Assembly (NCBI RefSeq): GCF_017875645.1
Contig: NZ_JAGGMR010000001.1
Span: 7,564,001 to 7,628,000 of the forward strand
Reading direction: 5' to 3'
DNA length: 64,000 bases
DNA from: Nocardia goodfellowii
Lineage (GTDB): Bacteria; Actinomycetota; Actinomycetes; Mycobacteriales; Mycobacteriaceae
Under the pieces are notes generated by a model, which was not told the DNA's origin, ran no database searches, and saw only the letters and a program-made list of their open reading frames with translations. Shown here piece by piece: positions 18,598 to 27,356 of the stretch (positions are counted from its first letter, which is position 1; each line of letters opens with the position of its first letter). The translations under genes were made by a program, and so were the position numbers.

Positions 18598-18999
18598 CTA
18601 GTGGCTGTTCGCCGGAGCGCTCATCAGCGCGCGCACCTCGATGTACTCACCGACCGGCTTGCCACCGGGACCGGGACCGGCCGAAGCCCGCGCCGCGATC
18701 TCCAGCGCCCGCTCCGGGCTGTCTACGTCCACCAGCCAGTATCCGGCCAGGAATTCCTTGGTTTCCGGAAAGGGCCCGTCGGTGACCACCGGCGCCGAAC
18801 GTCCGTCGGAGCAGACGATGCGCGCCTCCTCCGGCCCGGCCAGCCCCTGGGCATCGACGAGCTCACCGGACTTGGCCAGCTCCTCGCCGAGCGCACGCTG
18901 GAATTCGATGTGCGCGACGATGTCCTCGGGCGCCCACTCGCCGATCGGGGTGTGGCAGTAGGCGGTTTCGCGGTAGGTCTTGAGCAGCATGTACTTCAT
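18598..18999 (-). CDS. DGPF/YCII-domain protein partnered with the ECF sigma factor
   Basis: The 133-residue YCII-related protein carries the family motif VTDGPFPETKEFLAGYWLVDV, the source of the name DGPF, and the usual MKYMLLKTY start. DGPF proteins are linked genetically to ECF42 sigma factors and are thought to be their targets or helpers; an enzymatic role is unproven. The ATG at 18999 follows AAGGAG. The sigma gene begins six bases after the stop, so they form one operon. A CRP-like palindrome lies about 90 bases upstream. Confidence 0.9.
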   Translation of the reverse strand: MKYMLLKTYRETAYCHTPIGEWAPEDIVAHIEFQRALGEELAKSGELVDAQGLAGPEEARIVCSDGRSAPVVTDGPFPETKEFLAGYWLVDVDSPERALEIAARASAGPGPGGKPVGEYIEVRALMSAPANSH

Positions 19000-19088
19000 G
19001 GTTCGGCTCCTTGCCGTTCGGTGCGCCCGTCCGGCGCTCTCGAAGGTAGGTCGGAGCCATCGCGCCGCTCTCGACCCATTTTCTACAA

Positions 19089-19104
19089 AGTGACCCAGAT
19101 CACA
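19089..19104 (-). promoter_or_regulatory. CRP/FNR-type site upstream of the DGPF-sigma operon
   Basis: Read on the minus strand the 16 bases are TGTGATCTGGGTCACT, which fits the actinobacterial CRP/GlxR consensus TGTGA-N6-TCACA with one mismatch. The site ends about 90 bases upstream of the DGPF start codon and overlaps the stop codon of the FAD reductase gene (19100-19102). Confidence 0.5.
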
Positions 19105-20314
19105 AGTCGACAGAAGTATCGGCGAGGCGAGTGAGGTCGACCGGAGCCCCGGTGGTGATGAGCTCCTTGATCCGATCGGTCACATCCCAGACGTTGACGT
19201 TCATGCCCGCCAGTACCCGGTCCTGCGGATCGAGCCAGAAGGCGACGAACTCGCGCGCGGCCTGATCACCGCGCACCACCACACGCTGGTACTCCCCCGG
19301 CGACGCGTAACCGGTGTACTCCATACCGACGTCGTACTGATCGGTGAAAAAGTAGGGCAGCCGGTCGTATTCGGCGGGCTTGCCGAGCATGGTGACGGCC
19401 GCGACGGCAGGCTGGTTCAGCGCGGTCGCCCAGTGCTCCACCCGGATTCGGCGACGCAGGCGGGGATGGTCGTGGGCCGCGATATCCCCGACGGCGACGA
19501 TGTCGGGATCACTGGTGGTCAGGCCCGCGTCGACGAGCACGCCGTTGTCGACGTCGAGGCCCGCCTCTCGGGCCAGCTCGATATTCGGGGTCGCGCCGAC
19601 GGCGACGAGCACCGCGTCGGCGGCGACGGCGCCTCCGTCCGCGAGCCGGAGGCCGGAGGCGTCGATTCCGGCCACTTCGGTGTCCAATCGCAGGTCGACA
19701 CCGTTGTCCCGGTGCAGCTTGGCGAAGAACTCCCCCATCTCGGGCCCGAGCGCACCGAGCAGCGGTAGCTTCGCGGACTCCACGATGGTCACCTCCACCC
19801 CGGCCGACCGGGCCGCGGCGGCGACTTCCAGGCCGATCCAGCCCGCGCCGATAATGGCCAGCCGCCCGATCTTCGGGGTGCCGCTGAACAGCTTCAGCAG
19901 CGTGTCGGAGTCCTCGATGGTGCGCAGCTGATGGACGTTGGGCCCGTCCGCGCCGGGCAGCTCGAGGCGGCGCGGCGCGGAGCCGGTGGCCAGCGCCAGC
20001 TTGTCGTAGGCGAGCGTCGAATCATCGGGCAGCGTCACGGTTTTCGCGGCGCGGTCGATCGCTCGCACCGCGGTGCCGAGCCGGACCTCGATGCGATGAT
20101 CGCGATACCACTGCCCCGGCGCGGCGACGAAGTCGTCGAAATTCTTCTTCCCGAACAGATGATCCTTGGACAGCGGTGGTCGCTCGTAGGGCAGATGCTC
20201 CTCGGCGCCGATCAGCGTGACCTGACCCTCGAAGTCGTTGGCGCGCAATGCTTCCGCCAGCTTGGCGGCGGCCAGGCCACCGCCCACGATGACGAAATGA
20301 CGTTCCGAGGTCAT
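19100..20314 (-). CDS. FAD-dependent NAD(P)/ferredoxin reductase
   Basis: The 404-residue flavoprotein resembles the ferredoxin/rubredoxin reductases that feed cytochrome P450 or dioxygenase systems. It shows the N-terminal FAD site [19 protein letters not shown], then [23 protein letters not shown], the NAD site [19 protein letters not shown], the second FAD motif [11 protein letters not shown], and the C-terminal reductase domain with [16 protein letters not shown]. The ATG at 20314 has AAGGAG six bases upstream; the frame open further upstream is antisense to the next gene. No ferredoxin gene is adjacent. It is divergent from the Rv2466c-type gene. Confidence 0.92.
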   Translation of the reverse strand: MTSERHFVIVGGGLAAAKLAEALRANDFEGQVTLIGAEEHLPYERPPLSKDHLFGKKNFDDFVAAPGQWYRDHRIEVRLGTAVRAIDRAAKTVTLPDDSTLAYDKLALATGSAPRRLELPGADGPNVHQLRTIEDSDTLLKLFSGTPKIGRLAIIGAGWIGLEVAAAARSAGVEVTIVESAKLPLLGALGPEMGEFFAKLHRDNGVDLRLDTEVAGIDASGLRLADGGAVAADAVLVAVGATPNIELAREAGLDVDNGVLVDAGLTTSDPDIVAVGDIAAHDHPRLRRRIRVEHWATALNQPAVAAVTMLGKPAEYDRLPYFFTDQYDVGMEYTGYASPGEYQRVVVRGDQAAREFVAFWLDPQDRVLAGMNVNVWDVTDRIKELITTGAPVDLTRLADTSVDL

Positions 20315-20393
20315 GGCGGACTCCTTGCCGTGGGTGAACCGGGACTCCAGGCCCAACCCTACTGGCGGCGAACCCGCGAAACCGGCGATCCGG

Positions 20394-20419
20394 GGAACGA
20401 ATCGGGGGGTCCCGTGGTT
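20394..20419 (+). promoter_or_regulatory. SigH-type promoter of the Rv2466c-like gene
   Basis: GGAAC at 20394-20398, an 18-base spacer and GTT at 20417-20419 reproduce the mycobacterial SigH promoter pattern (GGAA, 17-19 bases, GTT). It lies about 70 bases upstream of the start codon. In M. tuberculosis the homologue Rv2466c belongs to the SigH oxidative-stress regulon, so position and target agree. Confidence 0.65.
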
Positions 20420-20486
20420 TATGTCCGGTAACGGCCTTGTCGCGCGTGGTCGCGGCTGCCGAACCCCCGATCGAGAGGACAGACCC

Positions 20487-21131
20487 GTGACCGATACGGC
20501 CGAGAAGAATGTCGCCGACTTCTGGTTCGACCCGCTGTGCCCGTGGTGCTGGATCACCTCGCGCTGGATCCTGGAGGTCGAGAAGGTCCGCGATATCGAG
20601 GCCCACTTCCACGTGATGAGCCTGTCGGTCCTCAACGAGGACCGCGCGGACCTGCCCGAGCAGTACCGGGAACTGATGGCCAGCGGCTGGGGCCCGGTCC
20701 GGGTCGCCATCGCCGCCGCGCAGGAGCACGGCGACAAGATCCTGGCGCCGCTCTACACCGCGCTGGGCACCCGCATCCACGACCGCCGGGCCGACTACGA
20801 ACGCGCCACCACCGCGGAAACCCTGTCGGTGATCATCACCGACGCGCTGGCCGAGGTCGGCCTGCCCGCCGAGCTGGCCCGAGCCGCCACGAGCACCGAC
20901 TACGACGCCGCACTGCGCGCGAGCCACCACGCCGGAATGGACAAGGTCGGCAAGGATGTCGGCACGCCGACCATCCATGTCAACGGTGTCGCGTTCTTCG
21001 GACCGGTGCTGTCACGGATCCCGCGCGGCGAGGACGCCGGCAAGGTGTGGGACGGCGTGGTGGCGCTCGCGTCCTACCCGCACTTCTTCGAACTGAAGCG
21101 CACCCGCACCGAAGAGCCGGTCTTCGACTGA
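20487..21131 (+). CDS. Mycothiol-dependent nitroreductase Rv2466c-like (DsbA/thioredoxin fold)
   Basis: The 214-residue protein belongs to the DsbA-like family of Rv2466c, a mycothiol-dependent reductase (mycoredoxin-3) known for reducing the prodrug TP053. The active site CPWC is at Cys18-Cys21 in FDPLCPWCW. The helical insertion domain contains [20 protein letters not shown], and the cis-Pro segment is [25 protein letters not shown]. The start is GTG at 20487, with GAGAGGAC upstream. The SigH-like promoter predicts induction by thiol stress. It is convergent with the M48 protease gene, only five bases apart. Confidence 0.9.
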   Translation: MTDTAEKNVADFWFDPLCPWCWITSRWILEVEKVRDIEAHFHVMSLSVLNEDRADLPEQYRELMASGWGPVRVAIAAAQEHGDKILAPLYTALGTRIHDRRADYERATTAETLSVIITDALAEVGLPAELARAATSTDYDAALRASHHAGMDKVGKDVGTPTIHVNGVAFFGPVLSRIPRGEDAGKVWDGVVALASYPHFFELKRTRTEEPVFD

Positions 21132-21136
21132 GGTCG

Positions 21137-22165
21137 CTACGGCACAGGTTTCGGCGGTTGCGCCGGAACCTGGCCGTACGGTGTCGCGGCACCCACCGGC
21201 GGTGGCGTCTCCGGTCGCATGAAGAGCTTGCCGTGCCGGTTGCGGTCGCGTAGCGCCCACATCCGCCAGGTCAGCACCGGATGGCTGGACATGGCGTTGT
21301 ACACCCAGACGAAGAAGCCCTTCTCGACCCCGGCCCGATTGGCCATTTCGTCATAGGCGACCAATGTATTGAGGTATTTGCCCGCCGCGAGCGTGCCCAT
21401 CGCGGCGGGCGTGCCCGAATAGCGGAAGCAGACGCCGTGGTTGTCGGCGGTGTATTCCTGCGCGCGCAGCAGCGCCGGGCCCAGGATCGGCAGGAACGGC
21501 GCCAGATACATACCGAGCATTCGCCAGTACGATGCGTGCCCGGCCGCGATGTGCCCGACCTCGTGACCGATGATGAACGCGAGCGCGTCGGGTTCGCGTG
21601 CCGCGCCGCCGATTTCGAACAGGTCGCTGTGGACGGCGACGAACCGCCGGAAGCCGTGACCGGAGGCGAACGCGTTGATCTGGCCGTTGCCGAGCACGAC
21701 ATAGGCGTCGGGCACCGTCGGCATCCCGAAGCGGGCGGCCGCCTCGACCACCATCTGATAACCCTCGGGGAACTGAGTCGGCGACATCTTCACGCCGTTG
21801 ACCCGCAATCGGGCATAGAGGGTGCCGCGGCCGAACCACACCAGCAGCGGAGCCGCCAGCAGGAAGAGGGCGTAGTCGTAGATCGTGCCGGTCAAGGTGA
21901 CCAGCACGGCGGCCAGGAAGATCAGCGCCGAGATCAGCACCACGACGACCAGTAGTCCGATCTCCCAGCTGTGCCGGGCGGGCATGCCATAGGGCGACAG
22001 ACCGCGCGGCAGGTGCTGCGGCGGCGTCGGCGGCGGGCCGTAGCCGTACGGCGCGGGGTAGCCGCCTGTCGGATAAGGGCCGTAGGCCGTCGGCCCGCCG
22101 ACCGGTTCGCGTGCGCCTTCCTGGGCATACGGTTCCGGATTCGACGGTGGATCCTGCGACTGCAT
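21137..22165 (-). CDS. M48-family membrane metalloprotease
   Basis: The 342-residue protein starts with a Pro/Gly/Tyr-rich cytosolic tail (1-60) and two membrane segments (about 70-92 and 98-112). The zinc-protease domain follows, with HEVGH at 201-205 and the downstream Glu ligand in LLRAQEYTADNHG. This is the layout of HtpX-like M48 proteases that clear misfolded membrane proteins. A short Pro-rich C-terminal tail ends it. The ATG at 22165 is close to the rpiB start on the other strand (98 bases), so the promoters share the gap. Confidence 0.92.
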   Translation of the reverse strand: MQSQDPPSNPEPYAQEGAREPVGGPTAYGPYPTGGYPAPYGYGPPPTPPQHLPRGLSPYGMPARHSWEIGLLVVVVLISALIFLAAVLVTLTGTIYDYALFLLAAPLLVWFGRGTLYARLRVNGVKMSPTQFPEGYQMVVEAAARFGMPTVPDAYVVLGNGQINAFASGHGFRRFVAVHSDLFEIGGAAREPDALAFIIGHEVGHIAAGHASYWRMLGMYLAPFLPILGPALLRAQEYTADNHGVCFRYSGTPAAMGTLAAGKYLNTLVAYDEMANRAGVEKGFFVWVYNAMSSHPVLTWRMWALRDRNRHGKLFMRPETPPPVGAATPYGQVPAQPPKPVP

Positions 22166-22263
22166 ATTTCGACCGTACCGTTCCGCGAGCTGTGGTCCGG
22201 ACCCGCTTTGCGAGGCAGTCCCCTGTCGCGGACGCCGCTGACCGGCCTGACAGAATCGCTGCC

Positions 22264-22737
<474 letters not shown>

Positions 22738-22823
22738 GCACAGTTCTACCGAGTGGGACATGACTGAAAGCGCGCCGCCGCTGTCATGTCCCATTTTCGT
22801 TGTCAGCTTCGAGAGGAACGGTT

Positions 22824-23621
22824 GTGCCCGAGGGACATACGCTGCATCGCCTGGCTCGGGCGCATCAGAAGGCGTTCGGCGGTGACGTGGTCCGGGTGTC
22901 GAGCCCGCAGGGCAAATTCGCGACCGGCGCGGCGCGGGTCGACGGGCAGGTGCTCGTCAAGGCCGAGGCGTGGGGAAAGCATCTGCTGCACCGCTACGAA
23001 TCCGGGCTGATCGTGCACGTGCATCTCGGGCTGTACGGCGCGTTCACCGAAACGGCCGTGCCGATGGGTGAACCCGTGGGGCAGGTCCGGATGCGGATGG
23101 TCGGAGCCGCGCAGGGCACCGATCTGCGCGGGCCGACCGCGTGCGAGCTGTACACCGAGGCGGAGGTGACCGCGCTGACCGAGCGGCTCGGTCCCGACCC
23201 GCTCCGCCGTGGCGCCGACCCCGACCGGGCCTGGCAGCGAATCCATCGGTCCCGCAGGCCCATCGGCGCGTTGCTGATGGATCAGCGGGTGCTCGCCGGA
23301 GTCGGCAATGTCTACCGGGCCGAACTGCTGTTCCGGCATGGCATCTCACCGCACCGGCCCGGCACCTCGATGAATGCCGAAGAGTGGCAGGCCATGTGGA
23401 CCGACCTGGTCGCGCTGATGAAGGTCGGCGTGCGGGTCGGCAAGATGGTCGTCGTCCGTCCCGAACACGACTACGGCGCACCCTCCTACGCGCCCAACCG
23501 GCCGCGCACCTACGTCTACCGCAGGCAGGGCGAGCCGTGCCGGTTGTGCGGGACGCCGGTCCTGCACGCTGTCATGGACGCGCGAAACCTCTTCTGGTGC
23601 CCCACCTGTCAGCCCGGGTGA
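22824..23621 (+). CDS. nei: Formamidopyrimidine-DNA glycosylase/endonuclease VIII family protein (Nei1-like)
   Basis: This base-excision glycosylase removes oxidised bases. The GTG at 22824 is fixed by chemistry: the family needs Pro2 as nucleophile and Glu3, and only this start gives MPEGHTLHRLAR. Other marks are GKHLLHRY with the catalytic Lys region, VHVHLGLYG, the helix-two-turn-helix LLMDQRVLAGVGNVYRAELLF, and the C-terminal zinc finger CRLC...CPTC. At 265 residues it is closest in pattern to Rv2464c (Nei1). GAGAGGAAC precedes the start. A hairpin overlaps its stop codon. Confidence 0.94.
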   Translation: MPEGHTLHRLARAHQKAFGGDVVRVSSPQGKFATGAARVDGQVLVKAEAWGKHLLHRYESGLIVHVHLGLYGAFTETAVPMGEPVGQVRMRMVGAAQGTDLRGPTACELYTEAEVTALTERLGPDPLRRGADPDRAWQRIHRSRRPIGALLMDQRVLAGVGNVYRAELLFRHGISPHRPGTSMNAEEWQAMWTDLVALMKVGVRVGKMVVVRPEHDYGAPSYAPNRPRTYVYRRQGEPCRLCGTPVLHAVMDARNLFWCPTCQPG

Positions 23622-23629
23622 TCCCGGGC
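23612..23629. terminator. Hairpin at the nei stop codon
   Basis: GCCCGGG at 23612-23618 and CCCGGGC at 23623-23629 form a perfect 7-bp stem around TGAT, which includes the nei stop codon. The next gene is convergent, so the hairpin may separate the two. Confidence 0.45.
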
Positions 23630-23698
23630 CCGTCACTTCGGTACCCCGCGCGGAGGCCGTTGGCCGCGCAGTCGCGAGACCACGCGGCCGCGCCTGAG

Positions 23699-24652
23699 TC
23701 AGCCCGCGACGGCGGCGTCGATCTCCGGTTCGTCGGACTCCGAGAACGCGAAGCGGCGCCCGCCCGCCGTCTTCGCCGAGTACATCGCTCGATCCGCACG
23801 GCGCAGCAGATCGGTGAAGTCGCAGGGCGTCCCCGGCGGGTTGTAGGCGGTGCCGACGCTGGCCGACACCGGGACCGGACCGGCCGAGGTCCAGACCGGG
23901 TCACGCAGGGCCGCCACGATCTGATGCGCGATGCCGGCGAGAGTGCCGAGATCGCGGTCGACCGCGAGCACGAACTCGTCGCCGCCGTACCGGCAGATGA
24001 CAGTGTCCGGCGGGCAGACCTCACGCAGCCGGTTGGCCAGCTCCACCAGCACCTCGTCGCCGACCGCGTGGCCGTAGCCGTCGTTGATCTGCTTGAAGCG
24101 GTCCAGGTCGATCAAGAGCAGCCCGACCCGGCCGGCCGGGTCGGCGGCCATGCGGCGCACCCGGTCCTGCAGCAGGGTGCGGTTGGCCAGGTCGGTGAGT
24201 GCGTCGTGGGTGGCCTCGTGCCGCAGGCGGTGCTGCAGCGCCGCGATTTCCTGTACGCGCAGTGAGACTTTCGCCGAGAGCTTCTGCTCCTGCTGGACCA
24301 GCGCACGCTCCTGGAGCGCCTGGGCATAGCTGTCGATAGCCTGGCTGGCCACGAACGGCCATCGCGTGGCCACCAGCGACCCGGGTCTGCCCGCAGGGAA
24401 ACCGAGCAGCCAGCGGCTGGCCTGGGCCAGCATTCGGGTGCGCTCGAACGGCGGTTCGGCCAGCCGGGCGCCCAGAGCCCGCGCGTCCAGCATCGGGAAG
24501 GGCTCCGATTCGGCCAGATCGAGCAGCCGATTGACGATGTCGATGAGAACCGGTTCCAGGTCCTTCATCGTGGTGTGCGAGCCCGGTTCGGCGCACACGG
24601 CCTGCGCCCAGGCGCGCGCCATCTGTCTGACGGGAGGAGACGATTCGGACAT
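23699..24652 (-). CDS. Diguanylate cyclase (GGDEF domain)
   Basis: The 317-residue protein has a helical N-terminal sensor-like region without signal peptide or membrane segment (1-140). A short coiled-coil linker (VQEIAALQHRLRHEATHDALTDLANR) leads to a GGDEF domain with the intact active motif GGDEF at residues 223-227. LLIDLDRFKQINDGYGHAVGD is the metal and GTP-binding part. It should make cyclic di-GMP in the cytosol. No EAL domain is fused. The RxxD inhibitory site upstream of GGDEF is not obvious. The ATG at 24652 has GGCGGGTGAG upstream. Confidence 0.9.
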   Translation of the reverse strand: MSESSPPVRQMARAWAQAVCAEPGSHTTMKDLEPVLIDIVNRLLDLAESEPFPMLDARALGARLAEPPFERTRMLAQASRWLLGFPAGRPGSLVATRWPFVASQAIDSYAQALQERALVQQEQKLSAKVSLRVQEIAALQHRLRHEATHDALTDLANRTLLQDRVRRMAADPAGRVGLLLIDLDRFKQINDGYGHAVGDEVLVELANRLREVCPPDTVICRYGGDEFVLAVDRDLGTLAGIAHQIVAALRDPVWTSAGPVPVSASVGTAYNPPGTPCDFTDLLRRADRAMYSAKTAGGRRFAFSESDEPEIDAAVAG

Positions 24653-24992
24653 CGCACTCACCCGCCACGAATGGCATCGATAGCCCGGCGACATGCGCCC
24701 AGGCAGGAGCCGGCCGCACCTCGACTGCCACGCGGTTCGGTCCACCAAGCACGGCGCACGCTCACCGCCCCCTTTCCAGATACCCCCGTCCGGCAAAAAG
24801 GATCCTAGCAAGCCACCCGGCACCGAAAAATGACGTTTTACAACGAGTTTCCGTTGCCTCGCGAATGGCGATCGGATGTGTGATCGCTCCAGGCCGCCGA
24901 GCGTTACACCCAACTTTCGTTCGCTGGAGAGTCGCGGGCAGACACGCCGAGAGTGTGCGGGAACCGACACACGGACACCCCGGCCGGGGCGA

Positions 24993-25023
24993 TTGGCATT
25001 TCCGCGGTGACATTCGGTACAGT
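24993..25023 (+). promoter_or_regulatory. Probable housekeeping promoter of the tRNA-Gly/tRNA-Pro pair
   Basis: TTGGCA at 24993-24998 and TACAGT at 25018-25023 resemble -35 and -10 hexamers. The 19-base spacer is longer than ideal. The -10 lies about 47 bases upstream of the tRNA-Gly 5' end. Confidence 0.4.
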
Positions 25024-25069
25024 CGTTGCGCACACGACATCTGGCGATCCCATCGATGTCGTATGCCTT

Positions 25070-25140
<71 letters not shown>

Positions 25141-25188
25141 CTTCACCGGGGGTTCATTCGTCCACGGCGCCCTCAGGGCCGTGGCTGA

Positions 25189-25262
25189 CGGGGTGTAGCG
25201 CAGCTTGGTAGCGCATCCGCTTTGGGAGCGGAGGGTCGCAGGTTCAAATCCTGTCACCCCGA
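25189..25262 (+). tRNA. tRNA-Pro(TGG)
   Basis: The 74-base cloverleaf has acceptor strands CGGGGTG and CACCCCG, D arm GCGCAGCTTGGTAGCGC, anticodon loop TTTGGGA (anticodon TGG) and T-loop TTCAAAT. It is 48 bases after tRNA-Gly. The accessory region starts directly after its 3' end, the typical site of island integration. Confidence 0.97.
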
Positions 25263-25682
25263 CAAAATTTCGAGGGCTTCGGCCCAGGTCAGGGGCTTAA
25301 CCGGCCTTTCTGCAATGTGGACGCAGGTACCGAAAGCCGCCGGTTTTGACCGCTGTTGACCGGCGTCTCTCGCACGTAGATCGCACAACCGTAGTCGGCA
25401 AATTCTCCTCCCCTTGCTTCCTCATACTGGCCATCCTGTGCTGAGGGAAGGGCAAGTCAAGGGTGGCCGTGGCCATCGCGTAGCGACGCGCAGCGCCCTT
25501 TACTCGCCCGCACTGCAGTCAGACACTCGGGGCCATAGGAGGAAGCGCGGGCTTCACTGCGCCCAAGGAGCGGTCCTCACTTGCAGTTGCGCTGCGGGCA
25601 TTCATTCGTGTCGGCGCCGTCAGATACAGTGCAGCCCAACAGTCTCGCGGGCCCCGTCGTCAAGCAGCAGTTAGGACACGTA
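25263..25682. other. Non-coding stretch after tRNA-Pro
   Basis: No gene is supported on either strand. The sequence is richer in A/T than the backbone and starts at the 3' end of tRNA-Pro, so it may be the worn left end of an integrated element. I see neither an integrase fragment nor a copy of the tRNA 3' end. Confidence 0.5.
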
Positions 25683-26321
25683 GTGAATCCTATGATCCCT
25701 GCCATGGCTGCGCTGGGTGCTGTAATCGCTGCTCTGGTCGGCGCTGTCTTGGGCGCAAGGCTCACCCAACGGCGCGAAGCGGACAATTGGAGCCGCGATC
25801 AGCGGCTTGCGGCCTACACGGCGCTGCTTGAGGCGGTTGAGGAGTGCAGTGAGGCGTTCACGTTGCTCGCATCCTCGCTCGACCTCTGGAGGTATGACTG
25901 GGACCGCATCAAGAGCAACAAACCCAAGGTCAGCAAGCTGCTAGGCGACTGGGATGCTGGCGGGGCGAAGGTTGATAAGGCTGTTACAGCAGCTGAACTC
26001 GTGGCAAGCAGCGAACTGCTGCCAACGGTAATAGTCACCCGGTTCGCTTACCACAGACAGTCGATTCTGCTGATGCAGTTCGACTACATGCAGCAAATCG
26101 ATGCCGACGCGTGGAAGTCCGTCCAGAGTCAGACTTTTGACACTTTGAACAAGTTGCGGGCAGCATTCCGTCATGACATACAGCGAACCCTGAACCCCGA
26201 GACGGCCTGGGCGTCTATGGCGCGGTCCTCGGGACGCCGAGGCAAGGCTCTGCTGCAACGACTGCGCCACAGTGTCTCGCGTGCGACGAGTGGCGAGTTG
26301 GCGCCGAGCCATCAGCAGTGA
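25683..26321 (+). CDS. Hypothetical membrane-anchored helical protein
   Basis: The 212-residue protein is not recognised. From the GTG at 25683 (AGGA six bases upstream) it starts with one hydrophobic helix (MAALGAVIAALVGAVLGARL) followed by QRREADNWSRDQRLAAYTALLEAVEECSEAF. That layout of one membrane anchor followed by WxRDxRxxAY is shared by many unnamed actinobacterial island proteins. The rest is helical and cytosolic. Codon use is less G/C-biased than in backbone genes. Its 3' end overlaps an opposing small frame. Confidence 0.6.
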   Translation: MNPMIPAMAALGAVIAALVGAVLGARLTQRREADNWSRDQRLAAYTALLEAVEECSEAFTLLASSLDLWRYDWDRIKSNKPKVSKLLGDWDAGGAKVDKAVTAAELVASSELLPTVIVTRFAYHRQSILLMQFDYMQQIDADAWKSVQSQTFDTLNKLRAAFRHDIQRTLNPETAWASMARSSGRRGKALLQRLRHSVSRATSGELAPSHQQ

Positions 26322-26610
26322 TGCGCGCATGTCTAGTACCGAGATGCCCGCGACGGGAGAGGAATTGCGTCGCGGGCATCGTCGTGTCCCGGGCCTGGGA
26401 ACCGTCGCCGTTGACGGACCCGCTGTCCGGCGTCGTTGCAGGTGCCGGAGGTTCAACTGTAGTCGTCCGGTATCGGCTTCCATGGCGGCCGGCCCAGTAG
26501 GTAGCGATGCAGGCTCCGCAGATCATGTCGACCTTGTCGTGTGGTGCGTTCCAGGGGAGGAATTCGCGGCAGTGGTCACATCGCTTCGGGGTGATGAGAT
26601 TAGTGGCCAC
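26215..26610 (-). CDS. Hypothetical small zinc-ribbon-like protein
   Basis: The 131-residue frame opens with GTG at 26610 and encodes RCDHC and, 18 residues later, CGAC, a plausible four-Cys zinc site, followed by Trp/Tyr-rich residues. The second half is low-complexity Thr/Pro/Arg sequence that overlaps the opposing gene by about 107 bases, so only the first half looks convincing. No strong Shine-Dalgarno is visible. It may be a short real gene read too far or a chance frame. Confidence 0.4.
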   Translation of the reverse strand: MATNLITPKRCDHCREFLPWNAPHDKVDMICGACIATYWAGRHGSRYRTTTVEPPAPATTPDSGSVNGDGSQARDTTMPATQFLSRRGHLGTRHARITADGSAPTRHSSHARHCGAVVAAEPCLGVPRTAP

Positions 26611-27063
26611 GATGAGGTTTCTCGCCGCTCGGTTGGTCTGGCGGAGGACGGCACGATCACGAATGTGCTGGGTGTCCAGGGTGGGTTTGTCCCATCACGC
26701 AGTGACGCGTATCGCCCTAGATTCCCAGCTCAGGCGTGATAGTCCTCGATCAGTCAGACCGGACCGAGTGGAGTGGAACCTAGCTGCCGCCGACATGCCC
26801 GCGGTGACTTCTCCGGATGCTCGGGTTCCTGGGACGTGAGCACAGCCGGTTGACCGGGCTGGGTGCCAGCGCAGGCGTGGTTGGCCGCGGGAGGTAAGTC
26901 CGGTAGAACAGACCAAGTGCCCACACTTCCCGGCTCAGTGCCAGCAGTGGACGGCAGCCACCCGCGTTCCGCCATGTTGGGGCCTCCTGCTCGGGCATGA
27001 GTTGTCGATCGTTCGCTGAGCGGCCTGCGGCCAGCCCTAGTAAAGGCATTCGCGAATCATCAC
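26611..27063. other. Accessory-region stretch without a supported gene
   Basis: Frames on both strands are short and lack motifs or good ribosome sites. I see no repeats or RNA structure worth naming here. Confidence 0.45.
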
Positions 27064-27309
27064 ATGCCGCGTCATCTCGAAAAGCTAGCCCGCGCCATGG
27101 CCGACGAACGACACCTCTTCATACCCGTGCATCTGAGCGCGTTGCCGTTCTCCGTAGTCGACGGATTGATGACGAGCGAGTCGGTGCCACCCGACCCACC
27201 GCCGCTGCCGGAAGAGATCACTCATCTGTGGCTGGCACCGCCATTTTCGCGCCGGGTACTGCTGTGGGACGGCTTCACGTGGACCAACCACTTACCGTAC
27301 GACAACTGA
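27064..27309 (+). CDS. Hypothetical protein (81 aa)
   Basis: The short frame has balanced, protein-like composition with hydrophobic segments (LFIPVHLSALPFSVVDGL, THLWLAPPFSRRVLLWDGFTW) and no Arg/Ser runs. It could start at 27064 or at the internal ATG at 27097. It is not recognised. It lies tail-to-tail with the XRE regulator operon, 47 bases away. Confidence 0.5.
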   Translation: MPRHLEKLARAMADERHLFIPVHLSALPFSVVDGLMTSESVPPDPPPLPEEITHLWLAPPFSRRVLLWDGFTWTNHLPYDN

Positions 27310-27356
27310 CCGAACTCGACTATCAAGCCTCGACCAAGAGAGCATCCGAGTATCGG

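Noticed and set aside
25263..25682. Possible integrase remnant after tRNA-Pro
   Set aside because: Six-frame reading gave no HxxR or Tyr motif, unlike the tRNA-Arg site.
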